This document shows positions 1 through 9,393 of a DNA stretch of 64,000 nucleotides, piece by piece. The stretch is from Methanolobus psychrophilus R15. Lineage in GTDB: Archaea > Halobacteriota > Methanosarcinia > Methanosarcinales > Methanosarcinaceae. Under the pieces are notes generated by a model. It was given only the letters and a program-made list of their open reading frames with translations, did no database searches and had not been told where the DNA came from. The DNA lies in NCBI GenBank assembly GCA_000306725.1, contig CP003083.1, forward strand, positions 1,364,001-1,428,000, in the 5' to 3' direction. Every line of letters starts with the position of its first letter. Within the stretch, counting starts at the first letter, position 1. A program made the translations under genes and the position numbers.

Positions 1-1
1 G

Positions 2-184
2 AACGATGCCAGGGAACTCAAAGTCAATACAGTTTTTACCCTGACATACGCCGTGCCCTTCTTTGAGAAAAAGGGATTCAATGTGGTGGATAAACAAACA
101 CTGCCCCACAAGATATGGAGCGGCTGCATAAAATGTCCCAAGTTCCCTAACTGCGATGAAGTTGCCATGGTAAGGAAACTCTAA
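2..184 (+). CDS. GNAT-family N-acetyltransferase, C-terminal end (partial)
   Basis: An open frame enters from the left edge and stops at TAA 182-184, giving the last 60 residues of a protein. The segment FFEKKGFNVVDKQTLPHK followed by a paired-Cys motif (C-I-K-C-P-K-F-P-N-C) is typical of the C-terminus of small GNAT acetyltransferases of methanogens that resemble the amino-acid N-acetyltransferase (ArgA-like) group. The acetyl-CoA binding motif lies outside the window, so substrate cannot be judged. The next gene is on the opposite strand (convergent). Confidence 0.7.
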   Translation, partial: NDARELKVNTVFTLTYAVPFFEKKGFNVVDKQTLPHKIWSGCIKCPKFPNCDEVAMVRKL

Positions 185-220
185 GCGGCTCTGTGACCAG
201 CCTGGGTAACCATGCGAATT

Positions 221-658
221 TCAGTAAAATATTTTTTCAAAATAGAGGACGCCACCCTCTTCTTTCACTATAATGAAACCATGCCTTATGTACATGCCTG
301 TTGCCGTATGCAGAGATAGGTCTGTTTTCAATACAGCTTTTTGATAATTTGCTGCTGCATAGGAAAGGGCTGCATTGAAAAGACCCCTGCCTATCCCCCT
401 CCCTCTCCAGTCCTTACGCACATATATCCTCTTTATCTCACATGTATCGGGTCCTGCTTTTTTGACTGCCGACGTACCTGTCAATTCATCGCCTTCCAGT
501 GCAATGAAAAAAGCACCGCCTTTTTCCACATAATTGGCCCGGATATTTTCAAGATCAGAGTCTTTTACCGGGTCGTATGCGAATCCTTCTTCCTGCAGTA
601 CTTTGAGAATCAGTGCCCTTGCTGAGCAGGAGTACTCATTTGAAAAAGGTATTATCAT
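221..658 (-). CDS. GNAT family N-acetyltransferase
   Basis: A 145-residue protein with the acetyl-CoA binding signature of the GNAT fold, RRGRGIG-like (R-G-R-G-I-G at residues 85-90), preceded by the beta strand CEIKRIYV. GNAT enzymes transfer acetyl from acetyl-CoA to an amine; the acceptor is not predictable here. Its start overlaps the stop of the upstream M20 amidohydrolase by 4 bases (ATGA, 655-658), so the two are translationally coupled and may act on the same amino-acid-like substrate (inference). Confidence 0.85.
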   Translation of the reverse strand: MIIPFSNEYSCSARALILKVLQEEGFAYDPVKDSDLENIRANYVEKGGAFFIALEGDELTGTSAVKKAGPDTCEIKRIYVRKDWRGRGIGRGLFNAALSYAAANYQKAVLKTDLSLHTATGMYIRHGFIIVKEEGGVLYFEKIFY

Positions 659-1872
659 GATGAGAGATATACTTCCGGAGCTTTAAGGAAATCGAGAGCA
701 ACAGTATGGAATGCTCTGGCACCAAGGGTCAGGACGTCTTCATCGATATCGAAACTGCTGGAGTGGTTGCCTTCAAGCATGCCTTTTTCAGGGTTCCGTG
801 TGCCAAGGATAGCGAAAATACCCGGTACTCTCTGCAGATAGAACGCGAAGTCCTCAGCGCCGAATATCCGATCAGCATTTTCATTGACAGCAAAGTTGTT
901 ACCTCTGAGCACTTGTGAAGCAGCCCCTGAAAACCTTACATCGTTCATCAGCACCGGATAGCCGGACTCTATTTCAAGCTCGTAACGCGGAAGACCGGCA
1001 AAACCTTCCCGTGAGTGCTTTGACATCAGCTGGTCAAGAACACTGCATATTATGCTCCCGATCTGTGCAGTATCCTGGTCATCGAATGTCCTGAAGCTTC
1101 CGTCAATCTCCAGCTCATCCGGAGTCCTGTTGAACTGACTGCCGGAGTTCAGAGCCCCGATACCAAAGACATAATTTGCAGGGTCCACACTTTTGGGTAG
1201 TTCTGAGTAAAGGGTTGAAATGAACTCTGATGCCACCAGAATAGGGTCGATGCAATATCCCGGAGTGGAATGATGACCTCCTTTTCCGAAGATTCGTATC
1301 CTGAAGCGGTTAGAGCTTGCCATGCATGGTCCCGCTTTGATGTTAAACACACCTGCCTCAACATCCCCGAATATATGGAGCCCTATGACAGCATCCACAC
1401 CTTCAAGCCCACCATGCTTTATCACACGCTGGGCGCCTCCGGGAGGGACCTCTTCAGCAGGCTGGAAGATGAGGCGAACGGTGCCATTGAAACTGTCCTG
1501 ACACTCTTTTAAAAGCCGGGCAGCACCAAGCAGGATAGCCATGTGGCCGTCATGACCGCATGCATGCATCACGCCTTTGTTGGAAGAGATATACTCTTTA
1601 TTGTAGTCAGTCTGATTTTCAGTTACAGCAAGGGCATCCATGTCCGAACGGATAGCGATGCAAGGCCCCTGGCCCCTGCCATGGATATTGGCTATCACTC
1701 CTGTATCGGCTATTTTCTGACAGTCTATTCCAAGTTCTCCAAGGACAGACATAATTCTCTCCTGGGTCCGGTATTCAGCATAACTTAGTTCCGGTTCCCG
1801 ATGGAATTCGCGCCTCAGATTTTTTATCCATTCATCAAGGGAGCTCAAAGGATTCACCCGAAGTATGATCAT
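655..1872 (-). CDS. M20 family metallopeptidase / amidohydrolase
   Basis: A 405-residue protein of the M20 amidohydrolase group (hippurate/IAA-amino-acid hydrolase and N-acyl amino acid deacetylase relatives). Metal-binding signatures are visible: the RSDMDA strand (75-80), HACGHDGH (103-110) and QPAEE (137-141), plus the dimerisation-domain motif GKGGHHSTP and a late GAEDF. Family members hydrolyse N-acyl or amide bonds of amino acid conjugates using two divalent metals in the cytosol. It is first in a two-gene operon with a GNAT acetyltransferase (4-base overlap), a pairing of deacylase and acetylase. Exact substrate unknown. Confidence 0.9.
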   Translation of the reverse strand: MIILRVNPLSSLDEWIKNLRREFHREPELSYAEYRTQERIMSVLGELGIDCQKIADTGVIANIHGRGQGPCIAIRSDMDALAVTENQTDYNKEYISSNKGVMHACGHDGHMAILLGAARLLKECQDSFNGTVRLIFQPAEEVPPGGAQRVIKHGGLEGVDAVIGLHIFGDVEAGVFNIKAGPCMASSNRFRIRIFGKGGHHSTPGYCIDPILVASEFISTLYSELPKSVDPANYVFGIGALNSGSQFNRTPDELEIDGSFRTFDDQDTAQIGSIICSVLDQLMSKHSREGFAGLPRYELEIESGYPVLMNDVRFSGAASQVLRGNNFAVNENADRIFGAEDFAFYLQRVPGIFAILGTRNPEKGMLEGNHSSSFDIDEDVLTLGARAFHTVALDFLKAPEVYLSS

Positions 1873-2003
1873 GCAATATTATTATGCAACAATGATACCG
1901 TAAAAGATAGAACCCGATGTATTTAACTCATATGAGTGATTCCTGAGATTGTTGCAAACCTTCCATATGTAAAAATGCAGCCCATTCACGAAAACACATC
2001 CGG

Positions 2004-2954
2004 ATGATGCAAATGATCAAAACAAGGATAAGGGATTTCCTGATAACAAAAAATGATTGGATATTCGCTGTTTCCGACTATTTCCACCCCCACGGGATCA
2101 GATCGACTTTAAGGTATGTGCCCGACAAGGAGGGAGAGAGAGAACTCAACGGCACCCGATATAAAAAATATGATTTTGATGTTTCCTTTGACTTCATGAG
2201 GCAGAACAGGCCTGAGTGGGTCGAGGATGTCCATGTTGTGCCTGAGAGTGAGGTAAAACAGGTCCTCAGGCCTACTGAGGCGATAGACGCACTTACCATC
2301 TGGGATAAGAGAGTATCCATAATTGTAAAGACCCTTGAGGATGCCGGTGTTCCCAGAAATAAGATGGGTGTCACGGGCTCATTCCTGCCCGGACTGCAAA
2401 ATGAGGGATCAGATATCGATTTTGTAGTATATGGCAAGGACTGGTTCACTGCCAGGGATGCCATAAGGGATGCAAAACTTGCGCAGGGACCAATAGAGGA
2501 TATTGATGAGGACATGTGGAGGAAGATATACAACAAGCGTATACCCGAGATCAGCTTTGAGGAATTCGTCCTCCATGAAAAAAGAAAAGGCAACAGAGGA
2601 ATAGTCGGAGGAACCTACTTTGACCTCCTGTTCGTGCGCGACTGGGAGCAGATCATGGCACCTGCCACCAGGGGAAAGGATACCCGGAGAATGAAGATTG
2701 AAGCAAGGGTCACCAATGCAGACCTTGCATTTGACAGTCCTTCGGTATACAAGGTAGACCATGAGGAGATCGACCACGTGCTTTCCTATACGCACACATA
2801 TGCAGGTCAGGCACTTGCCGGAGAGGTCATTGAGGCCAGCGGCATGGTGGAAGAAGTAGGAGGTTTCAAGAGGCTTGTGGTGGGCACCTCAAGGGAGCCA
2901 AAAGGAGAATGGATACGATCCCTTACGTTGCTAAAGGCAGAAGGCATGATCTGA
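2004..2954 (+). CDS. Predicted nucleotidyltransferase (Pol beta superfamily)
   Basis: A 316-residue archaeal protein with the minimal nucleotidyltransferase signature G-S-x9-G-S-D-I-D (residues 125-138), which supplies the metal-binding Asp pair that positions the nucleotide. The conserved N-terminal part (about 1-100) and a long C-terminal region have no recognisable catalytic motif. It resembles the archaeal conserved nucleotidyltransferase family COG1665; no substrate is known. ATG 2004 is followed by another ATG at 2013; the start is not certain. It stands alone, with about 130 bp to the divergent amidohydrolase. Confidence 0.75.
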   Translation: MMQMIKTRIRDFLITKNDWIFAVSDYFHPHGIRSTLRYVPDKEGERELNGTRYKKYDFDVSFDFMRQNRPEWVEDVHVVPESEVKQVLRPTEAIDALTIWDKRVSIIVKTLEDAGVPRNKMGVTGSFLPGLQNEGSDIDFVVYGKDWFTARDAIRDAKLAQGPIEDIDEDMWRKIYNKRIPEISFEEFVLHEKRKGNRGIVGGTYFDLLFVRDWEQIMAPATRGKDTRRMKIEARVTNADLAFDSPSVYKVDHEEIDHVLSYTHTYAGQALAGEVIEASGMVEEVGGFKRLVVGTSREPKGEWIRSLTLLKAEGMI

Positions 2955-3012
2955 GAATAAAAGAGAACAGGACCAGGTTAAAGGATAAATTAGGAAAAAA
3001 TGAAGTGTGTCC

Positions 3013-3327
3013 TTATCCGCCGCCGGTGACCTGTCCGATATCAACTGTCTGTGAGCCCCTTTGGGAATAGCTCTGTGCATATTCCTCTGCATTCATTCCT
3101 TTTTCAGCCTCTTTTTTCTCTTTCAGCTCACCTGGATCGATTATCAAAAGGACATCGACTTTATAGTAAAGACCTGTTGCGTCAATCTGCGCCCAGATAC
3201 CTTCGTCATCTTTCATGACATCCAGCACCCTTCCCGTGGTACCGGTGTTCAGGTAACTCACGGCGGCCCCGGCTACGATGCGGTCCCCGTTGATGTCCAG
3301 AGCTTCTAAATGTTCATTCTCGGCCAC
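3013..3327 (-). CDS. DUF2098 family protein
   Basis: A 104-residue soluble protein. Residues about 15-65 (DRIVAGAAVSYLNTGTTGRV, then IWAQIDATGLYYKVDVL) match the small beta-barrel-like DUF2098 domain common in methanogens, where it often sits near methanopterin or coenzyme genes. Here it lies 51 bp downstream of mptA on the same strand, so co-transcription is likely. Function is unknown. The C-terminus is charged and then Gly-rich. Confidence 0.75.
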   Translation of the reverse strand: MAENEHLEALDINGDRIVAGAAVSYLNTGTTGRVLDVMKDDEGIWAQIDATGLYYKVDVLLIIDPGELKEKKEAEKGMNAEEYAQSYSQRGSQTVDIGQVTGGG

Positions 3328-3378
3328 GCAATTGACTCCCTTTAAGTGATCCTTATGCGAAGTATGCGACTGACAGCA

Positions 3379-4356
3379 TTAATGCTTGACGATGTCTTTA
3401 ATATACTCCTGTGAGATCTCATTGCGCAGTTCTCCAAGGGTTGCGAGCCTTTCAGCAAAAGCATTGTGCCTGTGAATGCTTTCTTCATTGATCTGCTTGA
3501 TCGTCACAATGGCTTCATCAGGCAGGAGCGGGAAGTCCTTTACCACATTCTTGGCCATTGTCCGTACGCAGTCCTCGACGAACTTGGGATTGTTGTGTGC
3601 TCTCTGCACCACCATGGCCTCATCTGAACGCTTGAGGAGCTCAAAAACGCTGGAACTCATGGATCTCTCGATAATCTCGATGATCTTGTCAAGCGAAACG
3701 AACTTGCTTCCTTCCACTTCTATGGAGATGATCCCACGGCCGCGCTGGTTGTGGGTTGCCATGGGTACCCTGTGCAGGAACTCTGCGATCTTGATATCCT
3801 CGATCTTAAGGGATTCCAGCTCCTTGCGCGCATTGTCCCTCATAATTTCCTGTGCGCACGGGCAGGCGGTCATCCCTACAACCTCGGCACCTATGAGTTT
3901 CTTGACCACTATGTTCTCCACATCCTCGCGCATTGCTATGGCTTCTGCGAAGATATCCACAACCTCCTGACATTCCATCTTTGTAGAGGGGGATTCCCTT
4001 TTCACAACATATTCGCTCTTGAGGAGGACCTCCGCACGGGTGGCATACTCATGGCGGTTCAGGAGGCTTTGCGCAACATCGCTGCATAACTGCTCGATCT
4101 CATAGACGGGCATATTCACAGCTTTTTCAAGAACCTCATCAACAGCCTCAAAGTTACGCGAGAGGTTGGCGCCTTTCAGGTGAGATGGGAGGTCCACAAA
4201 AATGTCGAACGTAGCTATCAGAACGATAGGGCGCCTTTCTTTTCTCTTGACCTCCACAAGCTTCTTTACGTTAGTGACACCTACACGGGTAAGATTAATC
4301 GCGATCTGTGGCCTGTTTGCCTGTATATCCGGTAATTTAACGAGTGGAACTTCCAT
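3379..4356 (-). CDS. mptA: GTP cyclohydrolase MptA (methanopterin pathway)
   Basis: A 325-residue GTP cyclohydrolase of the FolE2/MptA (COG1469) family. In methanogens MptA converts GTP to 7,8-dihydroneopterin 2',3'-cyclic phosphate with Fe(II), the first step toward the pterin of tetrahydromethanopterin. The sequence has family features: [14 protein letters not shown] in the middle and the GMTACPCAQ motif bearing metal/substrate-binding residues. Full length for the family. DUF2098 gene follows on the same strand. The 424-bp gap upstream, shared with MC1, must hold both divergent promoters. Confidence 0.92.
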   Translation of the reverse strand: MEVPLVKLPDIQANRPQIAINLTRVGVTNVKKLVEVKRKERRPIVLIATFDIFVDLPSHLKGANLSRNFEAVDEVLEKAVNMPVYEIEQLCSDVAQSLLNRHEYATRAEVLLKSEYVVKRESPSTKMECQEVVDIFAEAIAMREDVENIVVKKLIGAEVVGMTACPCAQEIMRDNARKELESLKIEDIKIAEFLHRVPMATHNQRGRGIISIEVEGSKFVSLDKIIEIIERSMSSSVFELLKRSDEAMVVQRAHNNPKFVEDCVRTMAKNVVKDFPLLPDEAIVTIKQINEESIHRHNAFAERLATLGELRNEISQEYIKDIVKH

Positions 4357-4710
4357 GATATTACCTCAAACTAAAATAGGAATTGAACTGTGTTCAGTAA
4401 TAGTGCAGATACCCTCCTGAAATGGACTCATTACATGTAAATGTTGTGTTGAAAGCAGCAAGGACTTAATTATTTTTACAAATATACAGAGGAGTTTTCT
4501 AAAAATATTGTCCATCCGTTAGTATCTTCCTCTGGCTGCCGAATATTAATTTGGGAAATAAAACAAGTAAAATTGTCTTGCTGCATGATATCGCTCGTTC
4601 CAAACTGAAACATTATAAAAAAATATTGAATTTACCTCTATTTCAGCATTTTCCACTACTAAAAATGCGCATATTGGGGTAAATCAGAAACAAAGGGCGA
4701 CATTAAAAGA

Positions 4711-4777
4711 AAAATATATATACTTCATACACTAAATACGATTAGCAGTGGTAATCATGGATTGATTACGAGGTGAC
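4711..4777 (+). promoter_or_regulatory. Promoter and leader of the MC1 gene
   Basis: An A/T-rich box (AAAAATATATATAC, 4711-4724) fits an archaeal TATA element about 55-60 bp before the MC1 start. The leader contains a short inverted repeat, GTAATC (4752-4757) / GATTAC (4765-4770), directly before a strong Shine-Dalgarno GAGGTGA (4771-4777). The rest of the 424-bp gap 4357-4710 has no gene that I can support; it is AT-rich and contains the mptA promoter. Confidence 0.6.
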
Positions 4778-4780
4778 AAT

Positions 4781-5071
4781 ATGTCTGAAACAAGAAATTT
4801 TGTGTTAAGAGACAAGAAGGGAAATGAGCATGGAGTATTCACCGGAAAACAGCCACGTCAGGCTGCACTGAAGGTAGCTAACCGTGGTAAGGGAACCAAA
4901 ACAAAGCCGGAGGAAATCAGGCTTCGCGAACGTGGGACAAAGAAGATCCACGTATTCAAGGGATGGAGAGAAATGGTCGCAGCACCCAAGAACAAACCAG
5001 ACTGGATGCCAGACAAGATCAACAAGCCATTCGTAAAGAAAGTCGGTATCGACAAACTGGAAAAGATTTAA
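4781..5071 (+). CDS. Chromosomal protein MC1
   Basis: A 96-residue basic protein matching methanogen chromosomal protein 1: the start SETRNFVLRDKKGNE, the central GKQPRQAALKVANRG and the RERGTKKIHVFKGW strand are all family hallmarks. MC1 is a monomeric DNA-bending architectural protein of Methanosarcinales that binds and sharply kinks DNA, replacing histone-like compaction functions. It has a strong ribosome-binding site, its own TATA box and its own terminator, as expected for an abundant single-gene transcript. Confidence 0.95.
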   Translation: MSETRNFVLRDKKGNEHGVFTGKQPRQAALKVANRGKGTKTKPEEIRLRERGTKKIHVFKGWREMVAAPKNKPDWMPDKINKPFVKKVGIDKLEKI

Positions 5072-5077
5072 GTACCC

Positions 5078-5106
5078 AACCCATGTTCCATGGGTTTCTT
5101 TTTTCT
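5078..5106 (+). terminator. Hairpin terminator after MC1
   Basis: Perfect stem AACCCATG (5078-5085) / CATGGGTT (5089-5096) with a 3-base loop, followed by a T-rich run (TTTCTTTTTTCTG), 6 bp after the MC1 stop codon. Fits an intrinsic-type archaeal terminator. Confidence 0.75.
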
Positions 5107-5231
5107 GTTGCGCAGCGCGTTTTCTGCTAAATAAGTTTTAAATCGTTTAAGCATCTTTTATATCATTTACGGATACGGGATAGTAAATGATTCCAGTCCT
5201 GCAGCAGTGCATGTAATACACAGGTAAGAAT

Positions 5232-6116
5232 ATGACACTTAAACGAGAGAACGTGTTGATAGAGGCCCTTCCGTACATAAGGGATTTCTACGATTCAGTG
5301 ATGATAATCAAGGTTGGCGGGCATGCCATGGTCAACCCACAGGTAATGAGCGATATAGTCCAGGACATCGTATTGCTCAGATTCGTTGGCATTCACCCCA
5401 TCATAGTCCACGGCGGAGGACCGGAGATAACTGAAAAGATGGAACGCATGGGAAAGAAACCCGAGTTTGTAGGCGGGTTGCGCATCACTGACGATGAGAC
5501 ACTGGAAATAGCAAGGATGGTGCTTGTGGGCAATATCAACACAGAGATCGTATCTCTAATAGGCAGACATGGCGGCAAGGGAATAGGCCTTTCCGGAAAG
5601 GATGGTAAGCTGATAATTGCCAAGAAGAAACCTTTCCAGAAAGTAATGATCGAGAATGTCGAGCACGAGGTAGACCTTGGATGGGTCGGGGATACAGAGA
5701 TAATCAATACGGAAATCCTGAACATAGTCACCCGGGAAGGCTACATCCCCGTTATATCCCCTATTGCCATGGATGTGAAAGGCAAGGCCCTAAACCTGAA
5801 CGCCGATACAATTGCAGGAGATATTGCCGCAGCCCTGAGTGCCAAGAAACTCATCCTGATGACAGATGTGCCAGGAGTGCTGAGGGACCCAAGCGACAGG
5901 TCATCACGTATATCCAGGGTAACCCTTGAGGATGTCGAGCACCTTATCCGGACAGGCGTTATCTCAGGCGGCATGATACCGAAGATGAGAGGTGCCGCAA
6001 CTGCAGTAGAGAGTGGTGTGGAGAACGTCCACATCATCGACGGAAGTATATCCCATTCCGTATTGCTTGAGCTGTTCACGGATTCAGGGATAGGTACAAT
6101 GGTCTGTAAAGACTGA
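5232..6116 (+). CDS. argB: Acetylglutamate kinase
   Basis: A 294-residue amino acid kinase-fold enzyme that phosphorylates N-acetyl-L-glutamate in arginine biosynthesis. Typical ArgB features are the N-terminal IIKVGGHAM phosphate loop, VHGGGPEITEKMERMG, the GLSGKDG segment, LNADTIAGDIAAAL and LTDVPGVL-like LMTDVPGVLRD. C-terminal GGMIPKM and ATAVESGVENVHIIDG are also conserved. Length is usual. A TATA-like TTTTATATC lies at 5156-5164. No other arg gene is adjacent. Confidence 0.96.
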   Translation: MTLKRENVLIEALPYIRDFYDSVMIIKVGGHAMVNPQVMSDIVQDIVLLRFVGIHPIIVHGGGPEITEKMERMGKKPEFVGGLRITDDETLEIARMVLVGNINTEIVSLIGRHGGKGIGLSGKDGKLIIAKKKPFQKVMIENVEHEVDLGWVGDTEIINTEILNIVTREGYIPVISPIAMDVKGKALNLNADTIAGDIAAALSAKKLILMTDVPGVLRDPSDRSSRISRVTLEDVEHLIRTGVISGGMIPKMRGAATAVESGVENVHIIDGSISHSVLLELFTDSGIGTMVCKD

Positions 6117-6147
6117 GACGGGATATAACCCGTCACATCTTATTTTT
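6117..6147. terminator. Terminator between argB and raSEA
   Basis: Stem GACGGG (6117-6122) / CCCGTC (6129-6134) with loop ATATAA, followed on the plus strand by a T-rich tract. It lies in the 39-bp gap between the convergent argB and raSEA genes and could serve argB. Confidence 0.65.
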
Positions 6148-6155
6148 CTCCGGCT

Positions 6156-7199
6156 TCAGTCAGTTATAGGCGCACCGAAGGTATGGTCATCCAGTTCCAG
6201 CACTGATTCCCACAGGCTCTTGCATCCACACTCCAGTGCATTCAGGCAGGCTATGTCCTGGGTTACCGAGAAAAGCCTTATTGAATCGGCCACATCGTGG
6301 CTGCATTCTTTGCAATTGTGCGGACCCCTTTTGGAACCTGCACCTACAGGGTCTGAAGTGATGACCTTATCAGGGAACTCTTCTTTGGCCTTCTTCAGCA
6401 CTTCAACGATACTCCACAGCCACGGAGGACGGTACTGGCCCTTCTGCCACAGGTTTTCAACAAATGTGCCGTTCTGTATATTGCACAGGTTGATGGAGAA
6501 GGTATCAGCGTATGCAGCAGCGTCCCTTATAGAACTTATCATGTCATCCATGGCCTCTTTCTCGGAAAGGAAAGGAGGCTTGAGCATAAGGTATGCTTTT
6601 ACCGTGGCACCGCTGTTCCTGGCAATGGTCGCAGCCCGCTTGAAATCATCAAATGTGAAACCCTTGTTTATGGAATCCCTGCGCACTATGTCGGAGCTTG
6701 TTTCAAGACCGACGGCGATTTCAAAAGGCTTGCCTCCCATTGAGTTGAGGCAATCGATCATCGCATCCTCTTTGACGAATTCCGGCCTGGTCTCCACTAG
6801 CACTTTTATGACCCTTGCATCACTTTTTAATGCTTCCAGTATCCTGTGCCTGACTTCCAGCGGTATCTCCCGCGTATCCAGGAAACTGCCGGAGGTGAAT
6901 ATCTTCACCATGAACTCGCTAAAACCGGATGCCTTCCTCATCGCTTTTCCAAGCTGGGAGAACAGATCTTCGTCAGAGGGAGAGACTTGCGCACTATCGT
7001 ACACATAGCCGCACATAGTGCAGCCGCCTGCCTTACCCCACCAGCAGCCGGAGGTACTGAAGATTATGGTGAGAGTATCTACTTTCTTCCCGTCGACCAG
7101 GTCGGCTCCGGTCCACATTGCACACGGTTCATCTGGGCGTGAGGATTTGGCCTTCTGTCGGTTCCGTATGTCAAGGACTATTTTATTGAGTGTCATCAT
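6156..7199 (-). CDS. raSEA: Archaeosine biosynthesis radical SAM protein RaSEA
   Basis: A 347-residue radical SAM protein. The cluster motif [12 protein letters not shown] near residue 52 has the spacing C-x7-C-x2-C used by Elp3-like enzymes and by RaSEA, which works with ArcS to convert the lysine adduct of preQ0 at tRNA position 15 into archaeosine. Additional Cys (NCKECSHD and [14 protein letters not shown]) near the C-terminus are typical. Its start overlaps the end of guaAB by 4 bases, so the two are co-translated. Identification by family resemblance, fairly sure. Confidence 0.85.
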   Translation of the reverse strand: MMTLNKIVLDIRNRQKAKSSRPDEPCAMWTGADLVDGKKVDTLTIIFSTSGCWWGKAGGCTMCGYVYDSAQVSPSDEDLFSQLGKAMRKASGFSEFMVKIFTSGSFLDTREIPLEVRHRILEALKSDARVIKVLVETRPEFVKEDAMIDCLNSMGGKPFEIAVGLETSSDIVRRDSINKGFTFDDFKRAATIARNSGATVKAYLMLKPPFLSEKEAMDDMISSIRDAAAYADTFSINLCNIQNGTFVENLWQKGQYRPPWLWSIVEVLKKAKEEFPDKVITSDPVGAGSKRGPHNCKECSHDVADSIRLFSVTQDIACLNALECGCKSLWESVLELDDHTFGAPITD

Positions 7200-8113
7200 T
7201 CGAACTCTATTGTAGCCGGTGGCTTTGGAGTGAGATCGTAAACAACCCTGGAAACAGTAGGCAAAGATGCCGATATCCGGGATTCTATCCTGTTAAGGAC
7301 TTCCCAGGGCAGCTCCATGGCTTCTGCGGTCATGCCGTCCCTTGAGCCGACAGCCCTTACTGCAACTATCCAGCCGTGGACCCTTACGTCACCCTTGACA
7401 CCAGTACCCTTGCCGATAATGGCTGCGAAGGTCTGCCACGGATGGAACTTTTCTACCAGTTCATCCTCTACGATGGCGTTTGCTTCCCTCACAATACTTA
7501 CAAGTTCTTCGGTAACCTCACCAACTATCCTGACGGACAGTCCCGGTCCCGGGAAGGGCATCCTCTCGGAAATCTCATGCGGCAGCTCAAGGGCACGCGC
7601 AAGTTCACGAACCTCGTCTTTGTATAGGTCCTCTACAGGCTCGACTATTGACTTAAAGTCCATTACAGAAGGAAGGCCGCCTACATTATGGTGGGACTTG
7701 ATGCCTCCCTCTGACTCTATCCTGTCCGGGTAGATGGTACCCTGGATCAGATAATCGGCCTTGAGCTCTTTTGCTTCCTTTTCAAAGACGCGGATGAATG
7801 TCTCCCCTACTGCCTTACGCTTCTCCTCAGGGTCCGTGATACCCTTAAGGGCGCCAAGGAAGCGGTCTTTCGCATCAATGACCATCAGGTTCATGTCACA
7901 GAATATTTCCTTTATCCTCTCTGTTTCGCCTTTTCTCATAAGGCCTGTGTCGATGTATATAGGAGTCAGCCTGTCTCCGATGGCGCGGTGGGCCAGGACA
8001 GCACATACAGAACTGTCAACGCCACCCGAAAGAGCGATTATCGCCCTGCCGCCTGTGACCTGCTGCTGTATCTTCTCAATTGCCTTAGGAATGAACTTAT
8101 CTGCTTTTACCAT
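7196..8113 (-). CDS. guaAB: GMP synthase subunit B (ATP pyrophosphatase)
   Basis: A 305-residue ATP-PPase/dimerisation subunit of the two-subunit archaeal GMP synthase. The PP-loop SGGVDSSV sits at residues 29-36, followed by the GuaA-type [13 protein letters not shown]-like [21 protein letters not shown] and the C-terminal dimerisation motif ending [11 protein letters not shown]. It adenylates XMP and uses ammonia passed from the glutaminase subunit, which is encoded 26 kb away (34381-34950). Operon: guaAB-raSEA. A TATA-like ACTTATATC lies on the minus strand at about 8163-8171. Confidence 0.96.
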   Translation of the reverse strand: MVKADKFIPKAIEKIQQQVTGGRAIIALSGGVDSSVCAVLAHRAIGDRLTPIYIDTGLMRKGETERIKEIFCDMNLMVIDAKDRFLGALKGITDPEEKRKAVGETFIRVFEKEAKELKADYLIQGTIYPDRIESEGGIKSHHNVGGLPSVMDFKSIVEPVEDLYKDEVRELARALELPHEISERMPFPGPGLSVRIVGEVTEELVSIVREANAIVEDELVEKFHPWQTFAAIIGKGTGVKGDVRVHGWIVAVRAVGSRDGMTAEAMELPWEVLNRIESRISASLPTVSRVVYDLTPKPPATIEFE

Positions 8114-8195
8114 AAATGTAAACTCCGAAAATAGGATTTTTGTTTCTGAGATTTTACTCTTGAGATATAAGTTTGTGCTTATTAATGCTCGCCTT

Positions 8196-8345
8196 GTGAA
8201 CTACCCTACCCTAAAGGGTCAGTGCTTCCTGCTCAATAGTAGCATCCTACTAAGTATCAACAGGCTATCCCCGCAGTTCCTGCGGTTTGTTGTATCATTG
8301 TCATTCCGTAGTTGCGGATATTGACAGCGGCATTAATATCTCGAT
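8196..8345 (-). ncRNA. Putative TnpB guide RNA (omegaRNA) scaffold
   Basis: In IS200/IS605 elements the guide RNA overlaps the 3' end of tnpB and the right end, and its guide comes from DNA just outside the element. Here the right-end region 8196-8256 carries the conserved-looking GAACTACCC tip and a hairpin ACCCT/AGGGT (8208-8219) in the plus-strand reading. The guide would be the minus-strand sequence from 8195 downward. This is inferred from position and family knowledge; extent is approximate. Confidence 0.4.
8208..8219. repeat. Right-end hairpin of the IS200/IS605 element
   Basis: Palindrome ACCCT-AA-AGGGT, 38 bp beyond the tnpB stop. It shares the core TACCCTAAAG with the left-end hairpin, the pattern expected for TnpA recognition structures. 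Confidence 0.65.
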
Positions 8346-9390
8346 CATGGAATGTTCCACAAGTGCAGGTCCATGTCCTGTCATCCAGAGTTAATCCTCT
8401 GTAGACTGTATTGCAGACAGAACATGTCATTGAACTGGGATAGAACCTTGGTATCTTTACAAGCTTCTTTCCAATTTCGTTCATCTTTTGTTCCATAATT
8501 GTCCGAAACATTCCGAATCCATTGTCGTTTGTTGATTTGCCCAGGTTCAGACTTCCTGCAAGTCCTCTCAGATGGATGTTTTCAACAAAGACATAATCAT
8601 ACTTTTTTGAAAGCGACAATGCTTCTTTTCGTATCCAGTCCAGCCGTTGGTTCGCAACCATTTCATGTACCTTGGCAACTTTCCTTTTCTGCTTCCGGTA
8701 GTTGTTGCTGTTAAGCTTCATTCTGGCCAGTTTCTGCTGTTCAGCTGCTAATTTCTTCTGTCCTTTTCGATAAAACCTTGGATAATTTGCTTCTCTGCCT
8801 TGGTCATCGACATAGAAGTTCGGACTGCTGTAATCCAGCCCAATTGAATTTTTCTTATCTAATGGCACTACGACTTCTTCTTCCTCAAATTCTACTAAAA
8901 AAGAAATGTAGAATTTTCCTGAACCTGTCTGGGAGATAGTAGCTGATTTGATCTTATGGTCTTCCGGAATTTGCCTGTGAACTCTGCAACGAACAATTCC
9001 AATCTTCGGTAACTTAGCATGTCGGTTATCAACAACAGCAACTGTTCCTTTCTGGTTGTTCGTGGTATATGTTCTTCTGGAATGTTTCTTGCTCTTGAAC
9101 TTTGGAAATCCTATCTTTTGATCACGGAAGAAGTTCCGGAATGCTTGCTGAAGGGTCAGCTGCTCATTGGCAAGTGCCAAGCTGTCCACTTCTTTAAGCC
9201 AGGGATACTCTTCCTTGTACTGAGCAGGAGTGTTATTGAGCATTGTTTTTGTTACTTGATAGTGCTCTATTTTGTCTCCAAGCATTTTGTTGAAAATGAA
9301 ACGACAGCATCCAAATGATTTTATAAAGAATTCGATCTGTTCAGGATTGGGATATAATCGAAACTTATATGCTTTGTTTTGTTTAGACAT
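8257..9390 (-). CDS. tnpB: RNA-guided endonuclease TnpB
   Basis: A 377-residue TnpB. N-terminal YKFRLYPNPEQ and FKSKKHSRRTYTT are typical of the helix-turn-helix and wedge region. The split RuvC site is complete: first Asp in IGLDYSS (about 189), Glu in YVFVENIHLRG (about 270) and last Asp in FHDRDINAAVNI (about 351). Between them is the four-Cys zinc ribbon (C-S-V-C ... C-T-C-G). TnpB proteins are guide-RNA-directed DNA nucleases, ancestors of Cas12, that promote retention of the element. Nothing suggests inactivation. Confidence 0.93.
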   Translation of the reverse strand: MSKQNKAYKFRLYPNPEQIEFFIKSFGCCRFIFNKMLGDKIEHYQVTKTMLNNTPAQYKEEYPWLKEVDSLALANEQLTLQQAFRNFFRDQKIGFPKFKSKKHSRRTYTTNNQKGTVAVVDNRHAKLPKIGIVRCRVHRQIPEDHKIKSATISQTGSGKFYISFLVEFEEEEVVVPLDKKNSIGLDYSSPNFYVDDQGREANYPRFYRKGQKKLAAEQQKLARMKLNSNNYRKQKRKVAKVHEMVANQRLDWIRKEALSLSKKYDYVFVENIHLRGLAGSLNLGKSTNDNGFGMFRTIMEQKMNEIGKKLVKIPRFYPSSMTCSVCNTVYRGLTLDDRTWTCTCGTFHDRDINAAVNIRNYGMTMIQQTAGTAGIAC

Positions 9391-9393
9391 ATT

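Noticed and set aside
4752-4777. Riboswitch or thermosensor in the MC1 leader
   Set aside because: The 6-bp inverted repeat is too short and AT-rich to argue more than a weak hairpin before the ribosome site.
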